DNA of 64,000 nt from the NCBI RefSeq assembly GCF_921293095.1, contig NC_060258.1:5904607-5968606 (forward strand), in the 5' to 3' direction. Position 1 is the first letter of the stretch. Every line of letters begins with the position of its first letter. The position numbers were made by a program, and so were the translations under genes. This DNA comes from Ischnura elegans (taxonomy: Eukaryota > Arthropoda > Insecta > Odonata > Coenagrionidae). Under the pieces are notes generated by a model. The model made no database searches. It saw only the letters and a list, made by a program, of their open reading frames with translations, and was not told the origin of the DNA. Shown piece by piece: positions 1 to 11,429 of the stretch.

Positions 1-82
1 AGAGCCCTTTTTTATGCCAATAGCCCCCAAAAAATTAAGAACGCAATAACCTTGCCAGGCATGCATGCCATAAAAAGAATTA

Positions 83-343
83 TCACTGGTTTTCCCTGCA
101 TATAAAATCGTCAAAGGTTACATGGGAATTCCACTGGGTTAGGTTCTCCAACTCTATCTTACAATCAGCCGAAGTTTTGATGTATGAGCTGTCCATCGTC
201 ATTAGTGCACCAGGACAACTCGTCGAAATAGAAACGTCGGCCATAATGAAGTAGGAGAGTCTGGCCTGGCATAACTCCTGACTAAGCTTCTGCATGCCAT
301 ATCCTTTGCAAAGATTTTGAAGACCGTTATGAAGGATAAACAT
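83..343 (-). CDS. Exon-like open frame, unrecognised
   Basis: An 86-codon frame on minus ends at a stop and is preceded by a plausible acceptor (a T-rich tract ending in TAG, followed by GTACTGAG), so it could be a terminal exon. The translation has scattered cysteines but no C2H2 finger, transposase motif or signal peptide that I recognise. It lies about 1.1 kb downstream of the minus-strand ZAD module, so it could be a later exon of that gene, but nothing in it resembles the finger array expected there. It could equally be chance or the tail of a mobile element protein. Confidence 0.2.
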   Translation of the reverse strand: MFILHNGLQNLCKGYGMQKLSQELCQARLSYFIMADVSISTSCPGALMTMDSSYIKTSADCKIELENLTQWNSHVTFDDFICRENQ

Positions 344-1111
344 CTCAGTACCTAAAAAATATATTTCCTAACACAGGTAACCTTTGAACTTATTTATGCT
401 AAGGTCATATTTAAACTTGCTAACCACAAAATTTATAGAAAACTTTCAAATTTTATAATGTACTTTTAGAAAAAAATAGTTTCTCTAAATGATTGTGTAA
501 AAAACTGTTTTTAAAAGTAAAACGCAAATAATTTTAAAAAGGGCACTAACAGAAATGGTTCTAGCCAAATATGCTGTGATTGAAATAATCAAAGATTATG
601 CAAATATAAAAATTATATTCCAATATTGGAAAATAGTAAACTAAATAAAAATAAACTTAACAAATGCAGAAAAGATATACCAATTCAAAATTCCTAATTT
701 TCTTACTAATTTTACATTTTTGATGGAAATGTTTTCTGTGTTAATTTTTCCGCACTTAAATTAATTCCTAATACTTAGCCAGTCTTGCCTTCATTGTAAC
801 CACCATCTATTCATACAAGATGACTTGAAAATAAACAATCAATTTCCGAAACTTCACAAAGATATTTTTAGTTACACATAACCATAGCCTCATGATATCA
901 TAGTGAAAGGTAAGAAAGGGGCCCCGAGCTAAATGAAGGTAATATATTATAAATGAAAGGTAATATATTTACGTGCAACTGTGACTTTATTTGACAACGC
1001 ATAGACAAACCAATTTCTGGGTCTCTGACACTTCAATCTTTCGCAGCAAATCGTCAGGGATTTTTTTGTTCCCTTTAACAATCTCCGATTACCTAATCAA
1101 ATACTTAAAAA
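344..1111. other. AT-rich spacer, nothing recognised
   Basis: I see no coding frame, terminal repeats or tandem array here. It could be intron of the minus-strand ZAD gene. Confidence 0.5.
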
Positions 1112-1185
1112 GGTAGCGTGGTATAGCGCAGTTGGTAGATTGCCTTTTTGAGTTGATAAATGGTGAGTTTGAATGCCATTCTTTC
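1112..1185 (+). repeat. tRNA-like SINE head or tRNA relic
   Basis: The stretch contains TAGCGCAGTTGG, a good match to a Pol III A box. About 40 bases later comes GAGTTTGAATGCC, a weak match to a B box. No proper acceptor stem can be paired, so this is a decayed tRNA-derived SINE head or tRNA pseudogene rather than a gene. Confidence 0.4.
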
Positions 1186-1477
1186 CTGGATATCGTAGTT
1201 TAGAACACACTTAATTTCACTAGATGACAAAATGTCTTCAATCGTCGCCATTGTAACACAAACAGCAACATTAATAGGACCTTGCCAACGATTGACGGAT
1301 AGGGAAAAACCAAATTTACGGGATTTTGGACTTGTTACACTTTTCCGTAAAACGTTTCGCAAAATATATCATTCCTGATTCCTACTTTTGTCTACATAAA
1401 CCAAAGAGTTTCACCTTTAACTCTGCAATACTTATACTACACCAGTCTTCAAATAAGAAATTACCATAAGTACTCAC

Positions 1478-1879
1478 CCTGAAGCAACTTTTTCTAAGAA
1501 CTGCGTCTGATTCTAAACAAATCTTTTTGAAAGCACTGAATTCCGTAAGTTTCTTCAAACACAGTGGACACATGGTAGTGGGCAGGCCATCTCCCACAGT
1601 AACCTGAGATTTTAATAAACACGTTACACATCAATAGAGTTGGGAATCAAAACATGAAATGAAGTAAGCACCATTTTAAATAAAATCGATAACATTTAAT
1701 GTACCACTTACTTGTAAGCCAACTAAATCATGTAGGGCATCCTTCACAGTTATATTGTACGCTACATTCGAAGTGAATATGCTGTAAAACCGATCATGCT
1801 TCTCCCTACAAAGTCTGCAAAGGTCTATTTCTGGATTCCCATATGAAGATTCCGTGAAAATCCCGATGGTGCGACTCAT
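1478..1879 (-). CDS. ZAD zinc-finger-associated domain, two exons
   Basis: Exon 1 runs 1879-1712 (56 codons from ATG) and ends at a strong GTAAGT donor. The intron is 1711-1604 (108 bp, ending CAG). Exon 2 runs 1603-1478 (42 codons) and ends at a GTGAGT donor. Both exons are phase 0 and the join is open. Residues 20-24 read LCRLC and the second pair is MCPLC near residue 68, giving the four cysteines of a ZAD, the zinc-binding dimerisation domain at the N terminus of many insect C2H2 transcription factors. The second donor means the protein continued leftward, yet no C2H2 fingers are visible down to base 1. The fingers lie off the window or have been lost. This is the only ZAD copy here with both cysteine pairs and clean splice sites. 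Confidence 0.75.
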
Positions 1880-2417
1880 GTTTTCGATTCAAAATATTAT
1901 TTACCTTTTAAATCAGGTTTATCGTCAAAGAAATCATCTACTCAGCATTGACAAAGATCACAAATTCCAACAAGGAAACTACATTGACTAAGATGATGAG
2001 TGAAAATATAATACTTTAGTATGCTAAACGAAAGGAACACAAAATCCAACAATTGATGAATCGACGGAAAGATATATCACGACTCAATAGCTTGGATTGA
2101 GAAATTTTTCAACAATTTATGACACGACAGTAAATTCTTCCGACAAACATCCACGCCAGGATTAATCCACAACGTTCACTTGTTATTATATGTCTACACA
2201 ATCAACCTCTGTATAGAACCGATGTTTTCTAGTTGCCATTTTATCCGCAAGTAGCACAACTATAGAGCAGGCCAAACATCCGTGTTTGAAGAGTATTTTC
2301 TTTCCATTTCAAAAAATAAAGGACCATTTCATTTAAAATACATCACATTTTCGATTAATTGTAGTGTAAAAATGTTTGGTTAAAGGTTATTCAACCACCT
2401 GGCCGGAAACAAAATTT
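1880..2417. other. Divergent intergenic region between ZAD copies
   Basis: It separates the minus-strand ZAD exon from the plus-strand duplicate unit. I see no coding content. Any promoter for the minus-strand copy should lie here, but I cannot point to a specific element. Confidence 0.4.
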
Positions 2418-3610
2418 AAGCCCAACTTCGTCGTCCACCAGGTCAGGTTACATCTACAGTCTTTAAATATGAGAAAGAGTTCAAAATTCTTAAATGTAGA
2501 ATTTAAAAAGTTTGAAAATATTTTTTTTTCAAATTATGTAATAAACTAGCATAATATATCACTTATTGTTGGAAATATTTCATTTTTCGATTTTAGGCCT
2601 TCTGCATACGCAGTCCTCTAGCGGTTCAAAACGCAAATGAAGTCCGGTATGTAAGCTAATCCTTGCTATCATGGTCAGTTAATAGCAAGGCGTCAATGAG
2701 CATTGAGTTCGTGGAAAATATTTGATGTCTTTTCTGTTGAAATGCGATTTATTTTTGAGGTCCTTGTCAACGTGAGCTTTATAAGCCCTTATCCTGGATT
2801 ATTCTCAAGTTTTTGCGTTATTGTAAGTCATAGAAATGAACATAATGTATTAGAAATTTGTAAATCACTGAGTGCTGTGTGGATGGTTTGTTTGAGGAGT
2901 GAACTGGTTTTACAGATAGGTTGAGTTATTGCTGAGAAAACATGAGTATTACCACTGGGAATTTATCCGAGTCTTCAGAATGGAATTCTGAGGGTACTCC
3001 GTGCAGACGTTGCATGAAGAAAAATGATTATTGTTACAACATATTCTTTTCAATTGCAGGAAGCCAAATAACTGTAAAGGATGCCTCAGGCGATTTTGTT
3101 GACTTACAAGTAAGTGAGGGTTTACATTTTATTGATCTCCTCAGTTATTGTTTTATTCCGTTGTATGAGCATGTTTTCCACAGCAAGTCTGAAATCTCTT
3201 GCGCATATGTTTTCATTCATTTCGTAGGTTGCTGTTGGAGATGACCTGCCTGCCAGCCCACTGTGCTTGAAAAAGCTCATCGAATTCAATGATGTCATAA
3301 GTATTTGTCATAAATCGGACGGAGAACTGAGAAAATTTTCGTGTAGAAATTACCTCAGGGTGAGTGCATCTTTTTTTATTTCATTGGAAGCCTCGTATAA
3401 CTTTCAAATAATGTGAAATCATTCACGTAACCAGATATTAACTTCTTCGTGTTACTTTACCGTGTAGCCCGGCCTTAATAGTTCAAAGTTCATGTGGGCT
3501 AGAATAAAAGTTTTGCCAAATGTTTGTATTTGTGGTTTCAACAGATTATAGCAATAACTTGAAAATGTAATTAATCGTGTATTTGATGACTCACTTGCCA
3601 TGACGGGCAT
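2418..3610 (+). repeat. Segmental duplication, copy 1
   Basis: This block is repeated in the same order and orientation at about 4340-6720. Shared landmarks include the stretch around 2563-2710 versus 4480-4630, the ZAD exons and their intron, and the tail beginning GTGTAGCCCGGCCTTAATAG (3464 versus 6574). The copies differ by many substitutions and small indels, so the duplication is not recent. Confidence 0.8.
2942..3359 (+). pseudogene. ZAD module, second copy, probably degenerate
   Basis: Exon 1 is 2942-3109 (56 codons, the same length as the minus-strand copy) with a GTAAGT donor. The intron is 3110-3227. Exon 2 is 3228-3359 (44 codons) with a GTGAGT donor. Both exons are open and phase 0. 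The first cysteine pair is present (PCRRC), but the second reads SPLC where the minus-strand copy has CPLC, so one zinc ligand is lost. No finger exon follows before the next duplicate. It sits head-to-head with the minus-strand copy, 1.06 kb between start codons, so the pair arose by inverted duplication. It could still be expressed, but the missing ligand argues against a folded ZAD. Confidence 0.6.
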
Positions 3611-4339
3611 AGTATTTGTTATACGGTACATTAACACGTACGGGTTAACGTTTAAATATACGAACGCCAAAATACACCGTGTAACCACATAACTTGCGTG
3701 AATGCATGAATAGAAAATAGAACCTGTTCTGATATGGTCAACGCATATGTACACATTCCATTCTGGTCTGCTAAAGTCTTTCATGCATTCAATCAATAAC
3801 TAGTATATGTTTATGTGTGGTGTAAACAGGTGTTAAAAATATGAGGTGATGATTTTGATTCTCATGATATATTTTATGTCTTCTTTATGGAAACGCTTAT
3901 TATCTGTACATATAAGTTTTTTTGTAATCAGACTCATGGATTAGAGAATGGGCTGTACTTTATTTTATTGATCAGTTTTGTTTAATTAATTTTGAGTACA
4001 TGGAAAATTGTTTGTTTTTAAATTTGTTACACTCAAAGTTTAGGTTATTTCTGGAATCATATTTGCGCCCATTTTTGAAGTTTATTTACTTATGAGATGT
4101 GGTTTTTTTTACATATTAATTTTGTTTATTTAATTTGGAGAACATGAAAAAAAAAATTGTTGGTGTACAGATTGCAACGAGCTTCTTGAACGGGAAATTC
4201 TTTTTTCTAGTATATTTTGCAGTTTTATTTTTAGGACTGTCTTAGTGGGCAGTTCTAAGTATTGGTGGTGAATTACATTGTTGAAGGTGCAATTTGTGAT
4301 AGTTCATGTAGCAATCACTGGGTCCCAGAGGTACTTTCA
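3611..4339. other. Spacer between duplicate units
   Basis: AT-rich sequence without a coding frame I can support. A minus frame at 3452-3796 has no recognisable motif. Confidence 0.4.
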
Positions 4340-4896
4340 TGGCTTCCCCTTGGTCACATTTCATCTATGGTCTTTAAATTTGAAAAAGAGTCAAAAATTT
4401 CATTAATGTGGAATGAAAAAAGTTCATGTTGAATATCCATGTTTAAAATAATGCAATGCACCTCAATAATATATCACTCATCATTGGAAATACCTCATTT
4501 TTCGATTATAAGCCTGTTGCATACGTAAACCTCTGGTGGTGCAATGCACAAATGAAGTCTGGTATCTAAACTAAACCTTGCTAGCCTGGTCAGTTATGAG
4601 CTAGGGCGTCAATGACCATGGAGTTCATGTAAAATATTTGCTGTCTTTTTCGTTGAAATTCGATTTATTTTTGAGGTCATATGTTAATGTGAACTTTTTA
4701 TGCCAGTTTACTTAGTTATTCTCAAGTTTTTGCATTGGCCGACGTCATAAAAATGAACGTAATGTATTAGAAATTTGTAAATCACTGAGTGCTTTGAGAT
4801 TTGTTTGTGGAGTGAACTGGTTTACAGGTTGAATGAGTTATAGCAGTGAAAAACAAACTTGTATTACCATTGGGAATTTCCCGTAGTATTTACAAA

Positions 4897-6118
4897 GGAA
4901 TGGGGCGCTCTCCTAAAATTAAAAAGCTATTTTTTTCAAGTTTAGATTAAGTTAGTTAAAGTTATTACTGCATGCAAATAATGTTTTTGCATATAAAATA
5001 TATATATGCAATATAAATAATTCATGATTCTCAGTATTCTTGTTGCTGGAGAGCTTCAAAGTTTGCAACAATTACCAAATTATTTCGTGCTACAAAAATG
5101 CCCTTTGAGATCAGAATGCGAGTAAGCAGACTCACTCTGTGGCAATAACAAAACAGTAACGACGGTAACAAACATCTACAACGATACTGATTCAGAACGT
5201 TTAGGGTGTGTGAAAGCATGTGAATTGTTCAAAAGTTTTTACGGTGATTGTATTGAGCAATGGTTGACTCGGACTTCGTAAAGACGCATCCTGGGAACAT
5301 TCTGAAGGTAGATTAATTCATGGCAACTCATTTCTTCTCCAGTAATGAAGATTTCTATGAGTTGAGAAGCCACGAAATTGAAATGTAACATAAATTAAAT
5401 CAATAATCTCATTCGCTAATAATCTAAAGCTTGGTTTGTGTCTCATTTAACTACTGTCATTTACTCATTGATTTTAATGTGTACTTGGCGCAATATTGGA
5501 ATATGTGATGTTAACGTTTTGGAGAAATACAACGGATCATATTTTATGCTGATTTACTTAGCATTCTTAAGGTCTGGAAGAGAAAAATACCGTGTTTCAG
5601 CAGGTTGTTAGGTTCCAGTGTTAATAAATTTGAACGTTTGCACTGTTGAGGGTAAGGTGACACCAGAACATTAAGTGAGAACAATAAGCTTATACTATGG
5701 AAATCGCAGTGGATGAGGATGAGAAAGTAATAAGTGCTATTTGTTAAGATGGTGCTGCATCTTCCAGTTTGCATACACTCTTTAAACCTGTCAATTATTC
5801 AGGATAAATATTTCACATGATTGATGATGGAATTGACGTATAAAAAATTAATTGTATTGAGAGATACATAGGTTTTTCTAAAACTTGGACAAATAGTCTA
5901 CTGGCACCACTTAAACCTATTGTTTACTGGCCTCTGATGACACGCTCAGCCAACATGGCAATGGGTCGTTTTGAGTGCAAGATCGCAATGAATAATTTTC
6001 AAAGTGAAATTCTACAAAAAAATATGCAGCTTAGAGAAGAACTGCTTTCACTTTAATTTACAGCACGAAGGATTTTTTTATTTCATAATCATTCATTTTT
6101 AGTAGAATTCCCCATTCC
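4897..6118. mobile_element. ~1.2 kb insertion with inverted ends, non-autonomous
   Basis: Aligning the duplicate against copy 1 shows extra sequence placed inside ZAD exon 1. The left edge reads GGAATGGGGCGCTCTCCTAA and the right edge, read inward on minus, GGAATGGGGAATTCTACTAA. The ends are therefore imperfect inverted repeats of about 25 bp. The interior has no long coding frame. The outermost GGAAT/ATTCC may be partly host sequence, because copy 1 has GGAATTC at this point, so the exact termini and target duplication are uncertain. It is best read as a non-autonomous DNA transposon of unknown family. Confidence 0.5.
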
Positions 6119-6494
6119 GAGGGTACCCCTGTGCAGACTTAGCGTGAAGAAAGTGATTATTATTACAACATATTCACTTCAAATGTGGCAGGCCAGATAA
6201 CTGTAGAGTATGCCTTGTATGATTTTGTCTACTTCGGAGTAAGTGAGGGGTTACATTTTATTGATTTCCTTAGTTATTGTTTTATTCCATTCTATGGGCA
6301 TGCTTTCCATGACAAGTCTGAAATCTCTTGCATATGTTTTCATTCCTTTCGTAGGTTGCTTTTGGAGATGGCCTACCTGCCACTGTATGCCCACTGTGCT
6401 TGAAAATCTCATCAAATTCAATGATTTCAGATATATTTGTCATATTTTGGACGCAGTATGTTGTCTGCAAAATTTTCTGTGGAAATTTCTTCAG
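6119..6494 (+). pseudogene. ZAD module, third copy, broken
   Basis: The 3' half of exon 1 ends at 6238 before a GTAAGT donor, and exon 2 starts at 6355 after TTCGTAG. The start of exon 1 lies at about 4858-4896, on the other side of the 1.2 kb insertion, and its ATG is gone. The first cysteine pair region is altered (CRLS instead of CRRC). Exon 2 keeps VCPLC, but a one-base loss just after it shifts the frame. The final donor reads CGTGATTG. This is a clear ZAD pseudogene and the tandem duplicate of the 2942-3359 copy. Confidence 0.75.
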
Positions 6495-6720
6495 CGTGAT
6501 TGATTCTTTTTTCATTGTAAGCCCTGTGAAATGATTCAGGCAAGCAGATATTAACTTGTTCATGTTGATGTACCATGTAGCCCGGCCTTAATAGTTTCAA
6601 GTTCATATCATCGAGAATGAAAATTTTAGCAAAATATTTGTATTTGTGGGCTTGACAGATTATAGCAATAGAAAAAGTAACTAAATCTTGTATTTGATGA
6701 ATCATTTGCCACGAAGGGCA

Positions 6721-8389
6721 AAGTATAATGCTTAGTGACTCCAACAAAGTATTACGTGCCAAATTTACGATAAAGCAATTCAGTTAGAGATCAAAATTTA
6801 ATGGAGCATTAAATTTTTTAATGAATAATATTAAATATTATGAAAGGACCTTTACAATGATCTACAGAGCAGTGAAAAATGTTCAGCATTCAACAAAATA
6901 CCTGAATTGATTCAATTTTGCAAGTATAACCCGTAAATTTGATGTTTGAATTGAATGAAACAAATATCTTGAATTCTATATTCTTTGAGTTATCACAGAC
7001 AGTTCCATCTGGTTTTAGTTTTAGCTCATTATAACGTTAATAACCCGGCATTTCCCTCACGAGATTCACGATCGAGGTTACTCGAGTGGGGTGCTCCTGA
7101 CACCACATAGAACATTGGAAAAAATGGGTTGTACAATATTTTTATTGAAAAAATTACCAGGATTTATGTTATAAGTATAGCATCAATGAACCTATAATGG
7201 GTCATCCCATAAAAGATCAACAATTTAATTATGGTTGTTATCAGTGCCCAAATACAATACTATAAAGGTGAACAAATGGAATTAGATTTTATAGTGAAGG
7301 AATCTAGTAGAAGGGAAAAAATTAAATTTAAGTTTACCATTTAATCATCTAAAAGTACTTATTATGATTTAAATCAATTTTTGCTTGCAGTTTTAATGTG
7401 CATGGAGAGTGTCACGGCAGAGGTGACTCAAATTTTCCCAGAAAAATGATGCTCGATTATAGTGTTGACAAGTCTGAAACAATGGCCACTGTGACTTGGT
7501 GTTCCATCTGAGAAATTTTTGTTCACACTTCCAATACGTGTCTGATAATACTTGGATTATCCTGAGATTATACTTGGGGGTGGTGTTCCCCCCAAAATTT
7601 ATAGCCTAATCCTCATCTGTCTCCTACAAAATTTACTTACTTCCTCAGAATCTTCAGTATGCTCTGTGAATAATGTTATCATGGCATTAGCACGGCAGTC
7701 CTTTTTCGCCGCCTGCTGACTCATATTTCCGTAACTTATGAAAGTTTCGTAGTGTAGGTTCCTAATGAAGATAAACACATATTGATATTTTTACACTTTA
7801 TGTTCCTTGTCAGTGATCCTTAGAATTTTTATTACAGTCCTTGGAAATATAAATCATATAGCTCATGCACATCCAATTATTGTATGAGCAACAGAACAAT
7901 TTTGTTTTAATGTCTTTATTCTGCCAACATACTATAAATCCACCATTTCTTTCTTTTCAGCTCATTTGAGATCATTTTGTTTCTGATCTTCTTCTTATAA
8001 ACGACTACCAACTCCCTCAAAATATTTCGCAGGAATTTTGATCTATACATCTTCCTTCTTAGATTTATGTTATTTTACGGACTGTCCCAACGGTGGTGCA
8101 TCATTTTTGACCTCTAATTTTAGTAACTCCCACTCCAGCAAATATTCGTGAAAGTTGGCATACTTATGGGGAAAGGTCCTAAGTTTTGTTGAATGCAAGC
8201 AACGTTTTAGAATTTTGATCATTTGACCTCACAATGTGGGCCCAAACCAAAATTTTGAATTCGCCTTATGGGGTTTCAATGTTAAAAAAATCGAGGTGGA
8301 AAAAAGTCTGAATTTCATTGATCTGAATGTCAATTCTTAGGTTTTCGGACATGAGGAAACCGAAAATGACACTTTTGTTTACGAAAATT
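6721..8389. other. AT-rich spacer, nothing recognised
   Basis: No coding frame or repeat end is evident. From about 8100 the sequence takes on the GACCTC/AGGTCA-rich character of the array that follows. Confidence 0.4.
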
Positions 8390-9045
8390 GAACTGTTGAC
8401 CAAGTCAGGTCACTGTCAAGGACATAAGGGTGGCCAAAAGAATAGCATACAATCAAAGGTGTCAATCCATGGGTTTTAAAGGGTGCCCAAGTCATTGGTA
8501 TTGTCCAAATACTTGTCTTATCCAGTATTTGACCTCCAAGGCTAATACTGAGGTCGAAGGTCAGTGGTAAATTTCGGGCCATCGTGACAACCAACGTGTC
8601 AAACCACAGGTTTTACAGGGTGCTTAAGTCATTTTTGCAGTTCATTTATCAGTATTGTTGATTTTTTGACCTTAGGAGTTCACAATGGGGGTAAAAGGTC
8701 TTAGAGGTAAACGTCGGGCCATCGTGATAACCAGCATGTCGAACCATGGGTTTTTAAGGGTGCTTATGACAGTTTTGCAGTTCATATATCAGTATTGTTG
8801 ACTTTTTGACCTTCATAGGTCATAATGGGAGTCAAAGGTCATAAAGGCATGCTTTGATATATCAAGGAAACTAATGTACCCAACCAAAGGGTGACCTAGT
8901 GAGTGAATAGTGTTCATTTTGTTAAGTCATTACCCTCCTGAGGTCATAAGGTGGCCAACATTCACTGAGGTTTGCACAAAAATATCCAGGGAATTAAATC
9001 GCTAGCCGGAAAGTTTTCAAGGATGCCCCAAGACAATGGAGTGGT
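8390..9045. repeat. ~138-bp tandem array, decayed
   Basis: A unit containing GTTTT-AAGGGTGC-CAAGTCA recurs with anchors at about 8481, 8618 and 8758, that is every 137-140 bp. A weaker match follows near 8880-8890. The motif at 9011-9041 (AAGTTTTCAAGGATGCCCCA) is a further related copy, in register, and is also the left inverted end of the adjoining mariner-like element. Other shared words are ATCGTGA-AACCA and TCAGTATTGTTGA. I infer the array grew from the terminal repeat of that element. Confidence 0.6.
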
Positions 9046-10817
9046 GAGCACCATGCTAAATTAAAGGTTTAAAATGTGTTCTAAAGGGTGGTGCCATTCC
9101 CATTTCAATGTTACTAAATTAGTGATTAAGAAAGAGATGTTGGGTCGAGTTGAGCTAATTTCAAACTTAACTGTGCGTTGAAATGAAAGTAAAATTTTGG
9201 TTTATATTAATGAAAAAGTCAAATTCATATGTATAAATAATAATAAAAATAAATATATAGAGTACCCATTATTCAATGTGCCCTCCCTCCCGTGCCAGGC
9301 ATAATTGAATTGAAACTTGACAAATGATCCAGTAAAAACGTCCTCAAACACAAGCAGGGTAATGAACTTAGCACATCTTATTATCTCTCTTTTCTGTTCT
9401 TCAACATTATTAAATGTTTTTTTATGCACTAACTGCTTTAAAAATCCCCATTAAAAAAAAATCGCATGCAGTGAGGTTGGGGTTTCTTGGTGGCCACTAC
9501 ACTTCTGTCCCAATGGACATCAGCTGATTTCCAAAATTGTCTTTCAGCACATTGAGGACTGCCTTAGACCTGTGTGCAGGAGCTCCATCCTGCTGCAACC
9601 TCACTTCCTCAGCATTTCCAAAGTTTTCACGCTCCATATCCCGGCAAAGGCTTTCCTCCAGCATAGCCTGATAGGTGTCTGTCCTCACGTTCTTTTCGAA
9701 AAAGTATGTCCCAAAAACATGGCCAGCTTAAATGGCCATGAACACCATTACACCATTTCAGTTTAACAACCTCTCACGCTGTGCCTTGGGATTACTTGTT
9801 GCCCAATATCATGTGTGGGTTGAAGACACAGCACCATTTTAAAAAGATATTGCTTCATCCGAAAGCATGAGCTGAAACATAAAGGCAGTGGATGAATCTC
9901 ATTTTTAATTTAGATACATCATACAAGTTGATATAATATTATCAAAAGACAGTAAGAGCAAAGAAATATAATATAAAACAACAGAATGAATAACATATTA
10001 ACCTGAAATGTGATCAAAGCGTTTTCATTAAGCTTGTCAATCATCCAGTTGCTGAAATGGTTTCGATAGACATGATCTCCTTCACGAAGCTCCTGCACCA
10101 TTCTCATTTTATAAGACCTCAAGATTAGAATTTTTAAAGTGTGTTGTAACATAGATCTGGAAATGTCCAATGAAAGTGCGTGACGGTGGATGGATCTTGA
10201 TGGCTGAAGACTGAAGCCACAAATGTGTTTCTGTGCTTAGATAACATTGTTGGGTGTCCTTTACAATTCCTCATCTTAAGATGTTCCATGATGAAACAAT
10301 TTCCCTTCCTAAATTTTTCATATAACCTGTGGTCCTCTGTTCTTCTAAGGCAAATGCCAATGCTCAAAGAAAATTTTACGACTCGTTTTCATAGCTGACT
10401 TTCCGTTTAATATCTCGATTATATCCGCCCCGATTGCGGGAGTTAGGCTCTTCATGGTGGTTCTTTCCACTACGACTAACGACAAACTAATTACAAAGAG
10501 ACATGCAGCTGAAGAGTTTCCCAAATGGGTAACATTGTTGCTGAGGTATGGGTGCCTGCATGAAAATACTTGAAAAATGCATCAAACAGTTTTTGAGGCA
10601 TACAATAAGGTTAATGTGTAACTCATGTAGGGTAATGATATGTGGACAGCGCTATACCTTAAAACAACTTCTAAAACCTTTTGTCTGTCATGGTAGTTGT
10701 CCTGATATTCCCGCGAACGATTCTGTGACATTTGACCCCTACGTATTCATCGGAGGTCAAAAACTAACAAGAGGGACATGTTTATTGCTCCACTGTCTTG
10801 GGCATCCTTAAAAACTT
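9010..10817 (-). mobile_element. Tc1/mariner-type element, decayed (D-41-D)
   Basis: The left end at 9010-9041 and the right end at 10788-10817 are inverted copies of each other: AAGTTTTCAAGGATGCCCCA on plus and AAGTTTTTAAGGATGCCCAA on minus. A transposase relic lies between them on minus. The size of about 1.8 kb fits the superfamily. The true left terminus may lie further out, because the ~138-bp array at 8390-9045 repeats the same terminal motif. Confidence 0.6.
9400..10380 (-). pseudogene. Tc1/mariner DDE transposase relic with intron-like gap
   Basis: Read on minus, the N-terminal part includes STVTHFHWTF and YKMRMVQELREGD, the helix-turn-helix and linker region of this superfamily. SDEA follows at about 9860, then QQDGAPAH at about 9590, then WPPRNPNLTACDFFLMG at about 9455. 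Counting from the Asp of QQDG to the Asp of CDFF gives 41 intervening positions, which matches the D41D (rosa-like) subgroup. At least one in-frame stop sits just before WPPRN, and the N-terminal half is in several frames, so the gene is dead. Between ITFQ and LMLSDEA lies 10002-9872 (131 bp), which begins GTTAAT, ends TTTCAG and joins phase 0, so it looks like a real intron. Confidence 0.7.
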
Positions 10818-11130
10818 CTTGAGTTATATGTGACTTATTTCAAATTGAAGTAAGTAGTTTTCTTGTTTATTTCTATAATGCATTTAGAATCATGGTAATT
10901 GTTGAGGTGTAATTGTGAGACAGAACTAGAGATATGGTCGCTGTGGGGCCCTAAACTTAAACGTTTTTTTTTTACTTCTGCCCTAATCAAGCCATACTTT
11001 GACTATCGATTGACTTTCATGACTCGGCATCATTGTTCAACGATCGCAATTTTGACTGAGGAGAATTTGAAGAAAGGATTTCATTGGACCTATTATTAGT
11101 ATGAAAAATTTCCCTCCTCTTGATTTGTAG

Positions 11131-11400
11131 GTTGTGCAGTCACATGGCTTCCCGAGATGCGTCTGTTCTGTCTGTCTGGACAAGCTGAGGTAAAACAGTG
11201 TCTTTGAGGACTACTGTGTTTTCAGAATCCCCAGTGTCTTGAGTAACGCTCCACCTTCCAGCTATAGTTATGATTGGAGAGTAAGGGCCTCAGTAAAACA
11301 GCTGCTTGGTGCTGGAGTTGAGCAAGATCCTCTGGTCAGTGAGTTGTTGAGTAAGGCAAACTCCATGCTGAAGATGGCATACTTAACTCATTCTGTCAAA
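11131..11400 (+). pseudogene. ZAD-like exon 2 relic
   Basis: After a good acceptor (TTGATTTGTAG) the frame reads VVQSHGFPRCVCSVCLDKL. This resembles the second half of a ZAD, where a CxxC pair follows the exon boundary and is followed by a Leu/Phe-rich helix. An in-frame TAA comes immediately after LDKLR, and the same frame then stays open for about 60 more codons. I see no matching exon 1 nearby. It is weaker than the other ZAD copies and could be a diverged relative. Confidence 0.4.
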
Positions 11401-11429
11401 GAAAAATTTTTTCCATTCTACTCATAGCA

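Larger units (their letters stand above)
4340..6720 (+). repeat. Segmental duplication, copy 2 (split by an insertion)
   Basis: Direct repeat of 2418-3610, interrupted at 4897-6118 by unrelated sequence. Without that insertion the unit is about 1.2 kb, as in copy 1. Confidence 0.75.
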
